This document shows, one piece after another, positions 7,840 to 15,434 of a stretch of 64,000 bases of DNA. The stretch lies in NCBI GenBank assembly GCA_035715725.1, contig DASTKT010000048.1:1-64000 (forward strand). Direction: 5' to 3'. The position numbers were made by a program, and so were the translations under genes. Source of the DNA: JADGGV01 sp035715725. Lineage in GTDB: Bacteria; Gemmatimonadota; Gemmatimonadetes; Longimicrobiales; RSA9. The notes beneath the pieces were generated by a model. It made no database searches, was not told the origin of the DNA, and worked only from the letters and a program-made list of their open reading frames with translations. Each line of letters starts with the position of its first letter. Position 1 is the stretch's first letter.

Positions 7840-8823
7840 CTAGCTCTGGTGCGCAATTCTGGGCCTCGCGGTCGACCGGCCGCTCTTGCGCCGCGCCGAG
7901 TGCACGGTGGCGCGATTCCGGTGCGAGGTGGCGCGCTTCGCGCTGGCATGGTGCCGCGTCGCCGACGCCTTGCTCATGCCGGACCGGTGCCGACTCGCCG
8001 ACGCGCTGCTCGTGCGGGACCGGTGCCGGCTCACGGATGCGCTGCTCGTGCGGGACCGGTGCCGGCTCACCGACGCCCTGGATGAGCGGCCGCGCCGGAC
8101 GGACGCGCCCGTCGCCGTGACCCGCCTCCCGGCCTTCTTCACCGTCGACCTCGCCGGCGCGCTCGAGGCGACCCTCACCGACGCGGCATCCGCCTTCAGC
8201 CGCATGGGGTCCGCCAGCACCATGTCGGCGTAGCCGTTCTCCGGGTCGCGCCCGCGCTTCAGCAGCCGATCGACCGTGCCCGGACCGCGGTTGTATGCCG
8301 TCAGCGCCAGCCGGACGTCGCCGTCGTACACGTCCATCAGCTTCTTCAGGTAGCGGAAGCCGAGTCGCAGGTTCGTCGATCCCTCGAATAGGTCGCCCCG
8401 CGTCGTCCCCGGCTCCAGCCACCGCGCCGTGGCGGGCATCACCTGCGTGTATCCGACCGCGCCCACCGGGGAAACTGCCGTCCGCTTGAAGCGCGACTCC
8501 GTCCGCACCAACCCGAACGCGAGGCGGGGCGGAATGCCCGCTGACTCCGCCGCCACGTGGATCTGCGTCGCCACGCCCAACGGCACATCGAAGAGCTGGG
8601 CCATCCTCAACGTCGAGAGCGCCGCCTGGCGCTCCGTGGCGCTCACCGCGACCGGGGCGGCCGGCGTCGAGGCCACGACCCCGTCCGCCGCCTGTGCCGC
8701 ATCCTGTCGCATGATGAACGCGCTCGCCGGCGTGGCCAAACCCACGCCGATCGCGAACATCCTGGCCGGCCGCCGTCCGCGCTCCCACAGCGCCCGCAAC
8801 TCGGGGACGAATGACAACACCAC
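7840..8823 (-). CDS. Lytic murein transglycosylase (SLT domain) with basic repeat tail
   Basis: Cleaves peptidoglycan glycan strands in the periplasm. I choose the GTG at 8823 (or 8820), 6 nt after GGGAGG; the frame stays open to a GTG at 8901, but that lacks a spaced ribosome binding site. An N-terminal signal-anchor (ARMFAIGVGLATPASAFIM) precedes an SLT domain with catalytic Glu (RTESRFKR, about residue 109), GAVGYTQVMPATA, and LALTAYNRGPGTVDRLL. The last 90 residues are a low-complexity Ser/Arg/His tail (pI very high) made partly of a 12-residue repeat (SVSRHRSRTSSA) encoded by three 36-bp units. The tail may bind anionic wall polymers or nucleic acid; that is a guess. Confidence 0.85.
   Translation of the reverse strand: MVLSFVPELRALWERGRRPARMFAIGVGLATPASAFIMRQDAAQAADGVVASTPAAPVAVSATERQAALSTLRMAQLFDVPLGVATQIHVAAESAGIPPRLAFGLVRTESRFKRTAVSPVGAVGYTQVMPATARWLEPGTTRGDLFEGSTNLRLGFRYLKKLMDVYDGDVRLALTAYNRGPGTVDRLLKRGRDPENGYADMVLADPMRLKADAASVRVASSAPARSTVKKAGRRVTATGASVRRGRSSRASVSRHRSRTSSASVSRHRSRTSSASASRHRSGMSKASATRHHASAKRATSHRNRATVHSARRKSGRSTARPRIAHQS
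7964..8071. repeat. Three tandem 36-bp repeats in transglycosylase tail
   Basis: Units at 7964-7999, 8000-8035 and 8036-8071, each centred on GGACCGGTGCCG. Units 2 and 3 differ at two bases; unit 1 is more diverged. The length keeps the reading frame (12 codons). There are no spacers, so this is not a CRISPR array. Confidence 0.9.
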
Positions 8824-9018
8824 GTCCTCCCAGGGTTCTCGGGTGTGTCGGTGGCCCCCTGCGAGCCGGTCATCCGGGCTCGCCCACGGCGGCCCGGACA
8901 CCCCACCGGTTCAGTAGACGTTTGAATATAGTCCGGGGGGCATGGCGGCGGAACCCCTTACGCTACAATTCGTTACCGGAAGCAGCAGGCTCGGCTCCCC
9001 GATCGCCGAGCGAAGAAG

Positions 9019-9051
9019 AGCCCCCGGCCGGTGAAAAACCGGCCGGGGGCT
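9019..9051. terminator. Strong terminator hairpin
   Basis: AGCCCCCGGCCGGT (9019-9032) pairs perfectly with ACCGGCCGGGGGCT (9038-9051) around GAAAA. It lies 49 bp beyond the stop of the minus-strand gene at 9100 and upstream of the transglycosylase gene. The rest of 8824-9099 shows only AT-richer stretches (near 8925 and 8967) that could hold a promoter for the transglycosylase. Confidence 0.75.
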
Positions 9052-9099
9052 TCGATCGGCCCGCGGTCCGCGCGGGCCGCAGCCCGACGGCTGGGGCGC

Positions 9100-9522
9100 C
9101 TACTCGGGGAACGTGACCTGGCGAGCGCTGTCGTCGGAGGCGGGGGCTCCGGTGATCAGCTCGATGAGCGCCTCCATCTCCTTGCCGACGCGGCGGATCC
9201 GCTCACGGATCGTGAGCACGTGGGCGTAGTCGAAGTAGGCGACGACGGCATCCTCGGCTCCGACGTACTGCTCCAGGATCGTCTCGTCCATCCGGGCGCG
9301 GAGGGTCTCGAGGATGAGATCGACGGCGCGACGGAGGCTGCGCTGCTCCGCGAGGGTGCGTACGTCGAGGTCACCGCTCAGGCGGGGCAGGAGCGCCTCC
9401 ACGTCGACCAGTTCCTGCGGCGGCGCCACGACGCCGGCTCCGCCCAGCGTGGCGGTCTGCACCGTGCGCTCGGCCCCGGCGGTCAGCGCGGCGAGTTCCT
9501 CGAACGAGCACCGGACCAACAC
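9100..9522 (-). CDS. Conserved-looking hypothetical protein
   Basis: A 140-aa soluble protein I do not recognise. The GTG at 9522 is chosen because AAGGGGG lies 6 nt upstream; the frame is open further to 9591 without a good ribosome binding site. No signal peptide or membrane segment is seen. The sequence is mostly helical and charged, with VVAPPQELVDVEALLPRL in the middle and a C-terminal half (AVVAYFDYAHVLTIRERI) suggesting a helical bundle. It stands alone between the transglycosylase and the NAPE-PLD-like gene, with its own terminator downstream. Confidence 0.6.
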   Translation of the reverse strand: MLVRCSFEELAALTAGAERTVQTATLGGAGVVAPPQELVDVEALLPRLSGDLDVRTLAEQRSLRRAVDLILETLRARMDETILEQYVGAEDAVVAYFDYAHVLTIRERIRRVGKEMEALIELITGAPASDDSARQVTFPE

Positions 9523-9641
9523 TTCGAACCCCCTTCGGATCACGGGTCGGCTTCGTGCCGCCCGATGTAGCATACACCTTTCGTCAAGCAACGTTTTGCA
9601 AGGGACGTTCCGGACACCCCCCGGCCTCGGGCACGGCGGGA

Positions 9642-10697
9642 TCAGGCGCCGGAAACCGGCGCCGGACCGTCCTTTCCCCTATCGCCGGCCCGCGCGGCCA
9701 CGGGCACGCGGGCCGTCTCGCCGTGCCGCAGCAGTGCAACATTTTCCGGACGCAGCGTCGCCCGTGCGGCAGCCTCCTGGAGCCGCCTGGGCGGTTCGAG
9801 CACATCCTCGTCGGTCATGCGGAACGTTCCCCAGTGCATCGGGACGAGGACGCCGCCGCCCCCCAGCTCACCATACGCCCGAACCGCCTCCTCGGGATTC
9901 ATGTGCACCGCGCGCATGAACCATCGGGGCTCGTAGGCGCCGATCGGCAGCAACAGCGCGTCGAATGGCCCGAACCGCTCGCGGATCTCGGGGAAGCCGG
10001 GGAAGTAACCCGTGTCTCCGCCGAAGAATACGCGCGCGCCGCACCCGGCGAGCAGCGCAAAGGACGCCCACAACCGGTCGAACTGCTGGAGCGGGGTACG
10101 CCGCGTCCAGTGCTGGGCAGGCGCGGCGTGGATCTCGAGACGCCGTCCACCGTCCTCGAGCACCACGCGGTCCCACCAGTCCAGCTCCGTGACCTCCACC
10201 CGGCGGCTCCGGAACCAGTCCCGGTAGCCGAGCGGCGTGATCCAGCGCAGCGCGGTGCCGAACCGGTCGCGGAGGCGATCCACGGTCGGCGCGTCCAGGT
10301 GGTCGTAGTGGTCGTGGGAGAGCACGATGGCATCGACGGGCGGCAGCTCTTCGAGACGCAGTCCCGGCGGGACCAGTCGTGTCGGACCGGCCCATTGCAC
10401 CGGCGAGGCGCGCTCGCTCCAGATGGGGTCGGTGAGCACGTTCCAGCCACCGACCTGAACGAGGAACGTCGCATGTCCTACCCAGGTGACATGAAGATCG
10501 GCGGCCGCGTTGCGCGGGTGGACCACGGCGCCGGGAGCCAGCGGCAGCAGCGCCGACGGCGGGTTCGGCGGAACGCCATGCCGAAGCCGTTGCCACTGCC
10601 AGCGCAGGGCGTCGGCGAACGTGTGCCGGTCGCCCTCGGCCGTGGGCCAGGGGTTGCGGAATCCGCCACCGGGCACGTGATGCGACGCAGCGGTCAT
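9642..10697 (-). CDS. NAPE-PLD/UlaG-like metallo-beta-lactamase-fold hydrolase
   Basis: A 351-aa metal-dependent hydrolase closely resembling N-acylphosphatidylethanolamine-hydrolysing phospholipase D. Seen: VTWVGHATFLVQ, LTDPIWSERASP, GPTRLVPPGLRLEELPPVDA, the zinc motif HDHYDH (His128-His133), AQHWTRR, FFGGDTGY, LPIGAYEPRWFM, and VPMHWGTF. These run in the order of the NAPE-PLD family, so a phospholipid-related substrate is likely, but bacterial members are mostly uncharacterised. There is no signal peptide. The start ATG overlaps the stop of the CPBP gene (ATGA), placing it third in a PAP2-CPBP-hydrolase operon. Confidence 0.86.
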   Translation of the reverse strand: MTAASHHVPGGGFRNPWPTAEGDRHTFADALRWQWQRLRHGVPPNPPSALLPLAPGAVVHPRNAAADLHVTWVGHATFLVQVGGWNVLTDPIWSERASPVQWAGPTRLVPPGLRLEELPPVDAIVLSHDHYDHLDAPTVDRLRDRFGTALRWITPLGYRDWFRSRRVEVTELDWWDRVVLEDGGRRLEIHAAPAQHWTRRTPLQQFDRLWASFALLAGCGARVFFGGDTGYFPGFPEIRERFGPFDALLLPIGAYEPRWFMRAVHMNPEEAVRAYGELGGGGVLVPMHWGTFRMTDEDVLEPPRRLQEAAARATLRPENVALLRHGETARVPVAARAGDRGKDGPAPVSGA

Positions 10698-11425
10698 CGA
10701 TCGACGAGGTACGGGGCGAGGATCAACCCGGAGACGAGGTCGATGGCGGCATGCGCGGCCATGGCGGGATAGATGCTCCCGGTAGCGACGACGGGCGCGG
10801 CCAGGAGCGCGCCGAGCAACGTGGCCCGGAGCGCGCCCGACGAGCTCTGGTACGCGTGCAGCAGGCCGAAGACGAGCGAGGTGGCGAGCAGCGCCGGGAG
10901 CAGCGATCCCGCCGCGCGCTGCAGCGCGGACAACAGGAAGCCGCGGAAGACGAGCTCCTCGGTTACGCCGGCCGTGAGCGAGAGGAACGCGAAGCCGACC
11001 TTCTCCCGGGGGGTGACTGGGATCAGATAGGCCACCGTGCGGGTCTCCCGGACGTTCAGCGCACGGGCGAGCACGAGCACGGCGAGCCCGGTCACTGTGG
11101 CCCCGGCGGCCCAGCCGATGGCCGCGCCGAGCGGCACGGGCCGTATTCCGAGGACGTCCGGGGGGATCGCGCTGGCGCGCGCGGCCATGACCGTGGCGGC
11201 GGCGAGGCCCCAGAGGGCGACGGCGGAGCTGAGGTACAGTGCGCGTCGCGAGACCGCCTCCGGCGCCGCCTCGGCCAGCCGCGCCTGCCACCAGGTGAGC
11301 GGCGGGAGCGGCACCAGGAGGAAGACGGTGAAGGCGCGCGCAGCGGTCGGAAGCGCCCGGGTCGCCGACCACGCCGCGACCGCGGCGGCGAGGAAGACCA
11401 ACCAGAAGAGGGCCTGGCGCCGCAT
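10694..11425 (-). CDS. CPBP (CAAX-like) family intramembrane protease
   Basis: A 243-aa polytopic membrane protein of the type II CAAX prenyl endopeptidase/CPBP family. The glutamate motif EELVFRGFLL and the two later histidine motifs (GLLHAYQSS and MAAHAAIDL) that form the metal site are present. About seven hydrophobic segments are visible, beginning at LFWLVFLAAAVAAW. The start shares one base with the stop of the upstream PAP2 gene and the stop overlaps the next start, so translation of the three genes is coupled. The bacterial substrate is unknown. Confidence 0.88.
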   Translation of the reverse strand: MRRQALFWLVFLAAAVAAWSATRALPTAARAFTVFLLVPLPPLTWWQARLAEAAPEAVSRRALYLSSAVALWGLAAATVMAARASAIPPDVLGIRPVPLGAAIGWAAGATVTGLAVLVLARALNVRETRTVAYLIPVTPREKVGFAFLSLTAGVTEELVFRGFLLSALQRAAGSLLPALLATSLVFGLLHAYQSSSGALRATLLGALLAAPVVATGSIYPAMAAHAAIDLVSGLILAPYLVDR

Positions 11426-12387
11426 CAACGCTCGGTCCCGCCGGCGGGCAGACGGAGCAGCAGGCGCTTGGCGGCCGGAGCCGCGAGCGCGGCCGCGAGG
11501 CCGAGGAGGAAGCCGGCGCTCGCGTCCGTGGCGTAGTGGAAGCCGCCGTAGACGGCACCGAGCGCGAGAAGCACGGCGAGGGCTCCGACCCACGGCGCCA
11601 AGGCCGGAAGGAAGCGCGCCACCATCACGGCCTGCGCGACGGAGACGCCCACGTGGGACGAGGGGAACGCTGCGCCGCGCGAGGACCCGGCCTCCAGAAC
11701 CCGGTGCGCCAGCCGGTACATCGGCCCTTCCGAGATCACTCCGCCAGGCGCGGCGAACAGGTACCGCGGCCCCTGTACCGGGAAGTAGACGAAGAAGATG
11801 TAGTGGACGAAGAACGTGAGCATCACCGCGAACGTCACGCGCCGGAAGTCCGCTCGACGGCCCGTCAGATAAAGGAGCAGCGGCGGCCCGTAGATGATGA
11901 GGTAGTACGAGAGGTACGACGCGTGGAGCAGCTCCGAGAGGGGGAGGTACGGCAACGCCCGGGCGAGCTCCTGGCTCGGCTGGCCGAAGACCGCCTCCTC
12001 GACGCGGAGGATCGCCGGATCGAAGTAGCGGCCGTCGAAGACCGCCACGTTGAGGAGGGCCAGCTCCTTGTAGAGTGCCGGGATCAACAGGAGCGGATAC
12101 CAGTCCCGGAGCACCTCCCAGGCTCGTGGCCACCGGCCGGCGAGCGTGGCGGCGGCCGTCGCGGCCGGCCCCCAGGCGAATCCCAGCATCACGACCAGGA
12201 GGTGCACGGCCAGGAGGAGCGGCCAGCCGCCGGGACGGTGAGGGAACAACAACGCCGCACCGGAAATCGCGGCGTAGACCGCGAAGAGGCGGGACATCGC
12301 ACGGACGTCATCCAGACCCGCATCGGCCCGATCCCCGCCGCGGACCGCACGGCGGGTACCGGCCTTCACCTCGGCTTGCCTCTGCAT
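11425..12387 (-). CDS. PAP2-superfamily membrane phosphatase/phosphotransferase
   Basis: An integral membrane protein of about 320 aa with five to six transmembrane segments. The PAP2 catalytic region is AAFPSSHVGVSVAQ followed by GGFHYATDASAG, giving two catalytic His and a terminal Asp as in inositol-phosphorylceramide-synthase-like and lipid-phosphate-phosphatase proteins. The classic first motif KxxxxxxRP is weak. The start is uncertain: the ATG at 12387 is used; one further in (12297, MSRLFAVYA) would remove a charged leader. It heads the three-gene operon and lies 0.6 kb from the ceramide-like gene set, so a sphingolipid headgroup or lipid-phosphate role is an attractive inference. Confidence 0.83.
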   Translation of the reverse strand: MQRQAEVKAGTRRAVRGGDRADAGLDDVRAMSRLFAVYAAISGAALLFPHRPGGWPLLLAVHLLVVMLGFAWGPAATAAATLAGRWPRAWEVLRDWYPLLLIPALYKELALLNVAVFDGRYFDPAILRVEEAVFGQPSQELARALPYLPLSELLHASYLSYYLIIYGPPLLLYLTGRRADFRRVTFAVMLTFFVHYIFFVYFPVQGPRYLFAAPGGVISEGPMYRLAHRVLEAGSSRGAAFPSSHVGVSVAQAVMVARFLPALAPWVGALAVLLALGAVYGGFHYATDASAGFLLGLAAALAAPAAKRLLLRLPAGGTER

Positions 12388-12461
12388 CGTCTCTATGGCA
12401 AAGCGCTGAGACCGCCCACGGACGCCGCCGCGCAGCACCCTCGAACCGGCCATCTTGCGCG

Positions 12462-12467
12462 TATAAT
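12462..12467 (+). promoter_or_regulatory. Candidate -10 box (TATAAT) for lipoprotein gene
   Basis: A perfect TATAAT occurs in an otherwise GC-rich divergent gap, about 60 bp before the lipoprotein start. No convincing -35 box is found at 16-18 bp spacing, so the call is tentative. Confidence 0.45.
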
Positions 12468-12525
12468 ATTGATCGAGGTGCGCCGCGTGGCCGTGCGGCG
12501 CTCTACCCCTTCCGGGAGGTCGCCT

Positions 12526-12954
12526 ATGTCCCCGCGCGCCGTCGCCTCGGTGCTCGTCGTGGCCCTGCTCGCCGGCGGATGCGTGTGGCCGTTCGGCAGG
12601 AAGAATGAGGACCAGTCCGAAGAGCCGGCACCGGAGCCGATCACGCTACGCGTGACCAACCACAACTGGTCGGACGTGGTGATCTACGTGCTGCCGTCCG
12701 GCTCGCGGATCCGCCTCGGCAGCGTCGTGACCGGGCAACAGGCCGACTTCGTGCTTCCGCTGAACTACACCCCGAACGGTGTGATGTCCCTGCTCGTCGA
12801 CCCGATCGGCTCGCGGGAGACGTTCCGGACGGGCAACATCCTCGTTTCCCCGGGGCAGCAGGTCGAGCTCGTGATCGAGAACCAGCTCTCGACGAGCAGC
12901 TGGTCGGTCGCCGAGCTGCGCGCGGACATCGCGCCACCGGCCGTCGGCCCCTGA
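12526..12954 (+). CDS. Small lipoprotein of unknown function
   Basis: A 142-aa exported lipoprotein. GGGAGGT lies 5 nt before the ATG. The signal peptide VASVLVVALLAGGC has a lipobox (LAGGC, Cys about residue 19). The mature part begins with a charged linker (KNEDQSEEPAPEP). It is then a beta-rich domain (TLRVTNHNWSDVVIYVLPSG, and later ILVSPGQQVELVIENQL) that looks like a single beta-sandwich. I do not recognise the family. The gene converges on the ceramide-like gene set with only 26 bp between stops. Confidence 0.8.
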   Translation: MSPRAVASVLVVALLAGGCVWPFGRKNEDQSEEPAPEPITLRVTNHNWSDVVIYVLPSGSRIRLGSVVTGQQADFVLPLNYTPNGVMSLLVDPIGSRETFRTGNILVSPGQQVELVIENQLSTSSWSVAELRADIAPPAVGP

Positions 12955-12980
12955 GCGCACCACACCCGTCCGGCGCGCTC

Positions 12981-14231
12981 CTACAACTCCCGCTCGTACA
13001 CGCGATACGTCTTGTAGACCCGGGCCCCCATCCGCTCGAGCCCCCGCCGCATCTCCCAGTTGTCCTCGAGGATCCACGAGCACTCCGCGCGAGGGATCCC
13101 GAGCTTCGGCCCGTCCTGGAAAAGGCGCAGGTAGAGCATCGCGTCGATCCCCAGCTTACGGAAGCCGGGCTTGAGCCCGAGCGTGAGGACCCGCGCCTCG
13201 TCGATCTTCCGCTTGTACCAGAGGAGCTTGATCAGGCCGAACGGAAAGAGCCGGCCGTTGATCCGCTTCAGGACCTGGTTGAAGTCCGGCAACGCGATGG
13301 CGAAGCCGACCGGCTCCCCGCGCACCTCCGCGATCAGGACGAGCCGCGGCTCGACCACCGGCTTGAGCGACCGGGCCATGTGGTCGAACTCCGCCTCGGT
13401 CATCGGCACGAAGCCCCAGTTCCGCTCCCAGGCGCTGTTGTAGATCGCCTTGATGCGGGCGACCTCGGTGTCGAAGTCGCCCATGTCGAGGGAGCGGATC
13501 GTGATGCCCTCGGACTTCTGCAGCCGCTCGACGCCGCGCACCAGGCGCTCCGGCGGCGTCGGGCCGTCGAGGTAGTACGCCAGCAGATCCTTCGCCTTGC
13601 CGTACCCGGCGGCCTCGAGGAGGCCGGCATAGTACGGCGGCGTGTGCGTCATCATCACCCGGGGCGGGGTCTCGAAGCCCTCGATGAGCACGCCGGGAGA
13701 GCAGAACTCCTCGTTCGTCGAGAAGTTCATCGGCCCCTGGACGCGCTCCATCCCGCGCGCACGCAACCACGCCTCCGCGGCACCGAGCAGCGCATCCGCC
13801 ACTCCACGATCGTCGATGCTCTCGAAGAAGCCGAAGAACCCGAGCTTCTCGCCCTGGAAGTCGACGTGCTGCCGGTTGACGACGGCCGCGATACGACCGA
13901 CGGGCCGGCCGTGCCGCCAGGCCAGGAAGTACTCGACGTCGGCATGCTCGTGGAACGGATGCTTTCCCGCGGTGAGCGCCGTCTTCAGGTCCATCAGCAG
14001 CGGCGGGACCCAGCTCGGATCATCCCGGTAGATCGACCACGGCAGCTTCATGAAGCGGTCGAGGTCGCGGCGGCCACGCACCGGCCGCACGACGACATCC
14101 AGACCGGCGGACGAGCCGGGGGCGACTGGCCGAGAGGGGGAGAAAGGGTCGCCCCCCTCTCCCCCTCTCCCACTCACCCCGTCCGGCGTCCGCGTGCCCC
14201 GTTCGGGGTCCAGCGGAGCGGAAGTGCTCAT
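12981..14231 (-). CDS. GNAT-superfamily N-acyltransferase, candidate bacterial ceramide synthase
   Basis: A 416-aa acyl-CoA N-acyltransferase-fold protein. After a disordered N-terminal 45 residues rich in Gly/Pro, the domain begins VVVRPVRGRRDLDRFMKLPW. Recognisable segments are PSWVPPLLMDLK, HPFHEHADVEYFLAW, GPMNFSTNEEFCSPGVLIEG, VMMTHTPPYYAGLLEAAGY and a second GNAT-like half with EVRGEPVGFAIALPD. The family is the one found with serine palmitoyltransferase genes; in Caulobacter the ceramide synthase (bCerS) that acylates the sphingoid base is GNAT-related. The ATG overlaps the stop of the serine palmitoyltransferase-like gene (ATGA). Acylation of 3-oxosphinganine is inferred from the neighbours. 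Confidence 0.8.
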   Translation of the reverse strand: MSTSAPLDPERGTRTPDGVSGRGGEGGDPFSPSRPVAPGSSAGLDVVVRPVRGRRDLDRFMKLPWSIYRDDPSWVPPLLMDLKTALTAGKHPFHEHADVEYFLAWRHGRPVGRIAAVVNRQHVDFQGEKLGFFGFFESIDDRGVADALLGAAEAWLRARGMERVQGPMNFSTNEEFCSPGVLIEGFETPPRVMMTHTPPYYAGLLEAAGYGKAKDLLAYYLDGPTPPERLVRGVERLQKSEGITIRSLDMGDFDTEVARIKAIYNSAWERNWGFVPMTEAEFDHMARSLKPVVEPRLVLIAEVRGEPVGFAIALPDFNQVLKRINGRLFPFGLIKLLWYKRKIDEARVLTLGLKPGFRKLGIDAMLYLRLFQDGPKLGIPRAECSWILEDNWEMRRGLERMGARVYKTYRVYEREL

Positions 14232-15409
14232 ATCACGGCCATGCGCCGGCCGACCTGTGCCAGGGCATCGAGGACCTGGTCGATGTGGTCGTCGTTGTGA
14301 GTCGCCATGAGCGAGATGCGCAGCCGGCACGAGTTCTCCGGCACGGCCGGCGGCGTGACGGGATTCGTGAAGACGCCCGCCTCGAACAACTCCTTCCAGA
14401 AGACGAGCATCCGCTCGAAGTCGCCGATCAGCACGGGGATCACCGGCGTCTCGCTCTTCCCGATGTCGTAGCCGAGCGACCGGAGCCCGTCCTGCATGCG
14501 CCGGGTGTTGCGCCACAGCGCTTCCCGCCGCTCCGGCTCCTCCTCGATCACGTCCAGCGCCGCCAGCACCGACGCCACCGAGGCCGGCGGCATGCTCGCA
14601 CTGAAGATCAGCGCCCGAGCGTGGTGCTTCAGGTAATGGATCACCGTCTCCGGCCCGGCGATCACACCGCCGATCGACGCCAGCGACTTCGAGAACGTGC
14701 CCATGACGAGATCCGTCTTCGCCTCGAGCCCGAAGTGCTGGGCCGTGCCGCCGCCCCGCTCGCCGAGCACGCCGAGGGCATGGGCATCATCCACCATCAC
14801 CTGCGAACCGTAGAACTCCGCCAGCGCCACGAGGGCCGGGAGATCGACGATGTCGCCCTCCATCGAGAACACACCGTCCGTGACGATCAGCTTCCCGGCC
14901 TCCGACGGCGTCCGCGAGAGCTCCCGCTCGAGCGCCTTGAGGTTGCCGTGCGCATAGCGGTGGACCACCCCGTACGCGAGCTTCGTCCCGTCGACGATGC
15001 TGGCGTGGTTCAGCTTGTCCGAGAAGACGTGGTCGTCTCGCCCCACCAGGGCGGAGATCACGCCGAGGTTCGTCTGGTAACCGGTGCTGAAGACGAGCGC
15101 CGATTCCTTGCCGATGAAGCGCGCGAGGCGCTCCTCCAGCTCCTCGTGCAGATCGAGCGTGCCGTTCAGGAACCGGCTACCGGTACACCCGCTCCCGTAC
15201 CGGTGCAGTGCCTTGCCGGCCGCCTCCAGCACCCTCGGATGATGCGTCAGCCCAAGGTAGTTGTTCGAGCCAACCATGATCTTGCGCTGGCCGCGAATCA
15301 CCACCTCGGTGTCGTACGACGCTTCGATGGGTTGAAAATAGGGGTAATACCCGGCGGCCTGGACTTCGCGCGCGCGGGTGAAGCGTTGGCACTTCTCGAA
15401 TATGCTCAT
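14228..15409 (-). CDS. Alpha-oxoamine synthase, probable serine palmitoyltransferase
   Basis: A 393-aa PLP enzyme of the alpha-oxoamine synthase family, which condenses an amino acid with an acyl thioester. Seen: SNNYLGLTHHPRV, GSGCTGSRFLNGTLDLHEEL, KLNHASIVDG (ring-stacking His135), VDDAHALGVLGERG, and the PLP lysine Lys241 in GTFSKSLASIGG. BioF, KBL and SPT are hard to separate on motifs alone. I favour serine palmitoyltransferase because the gene lies between a bCerS-like GNAT and a CerR-like reductase and no biotin or threonine catabolism gene is near. The segment YYPYFQPIEA at about residue 22 is typical of the SPT/CqsA branch. It would make 3-oxosphinganine from serine and palmitoyl thioester. 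Confidence 0.87.
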   Translation of the reverse strand: MSIFEKCQRFTRAREVQAAGYYPYFQPIEASYDTEVVIRGQRKIMVGSNNYLGLTHHPRVLEAAGKALHRYGSGCTGSRFLNGTLDLHEELEERLARFIGKESALVFSTGYQTNLGVISALVGRDDHVFSDKLNHASIVDGTKLAYGVVHRYAHGNLKALERELSRTPSEAGKLIVTDGVFSMEGDIVDLPALVALAEFYGSQVMVDDAHALGVLGERGGGTAQHFGLEAKTDLVMGTFSKSLASIGGVIAGPETVIHYLKHHARALIFSASMPPASVASVLAALDVIEEEPERREALWRNTRRMQDGLRSLGYDIGKSETPVIPVLIGDFERMLVFWKELFEAGVFTNPVTPPAVPENSCRLRISLMATHNDDHIDQVLDALAQVGRRMAVI

Positions 15410-15434
15410 TCTTCCCCACAGTCTGACCGACTCA

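Noticed and set aside
7964..8071. CRISPR-like repeats
   Set aside because: The 36-bp units are directly adjacent with no spacers, lie inside a coding frame, and no cas genes are present.
9019..9051. Riboswitch or attenuator upstream of the transglycosylase
   Set aside because: The element is a single simple hairpin placed downstream of the opposing gene; it fits a terminator better.
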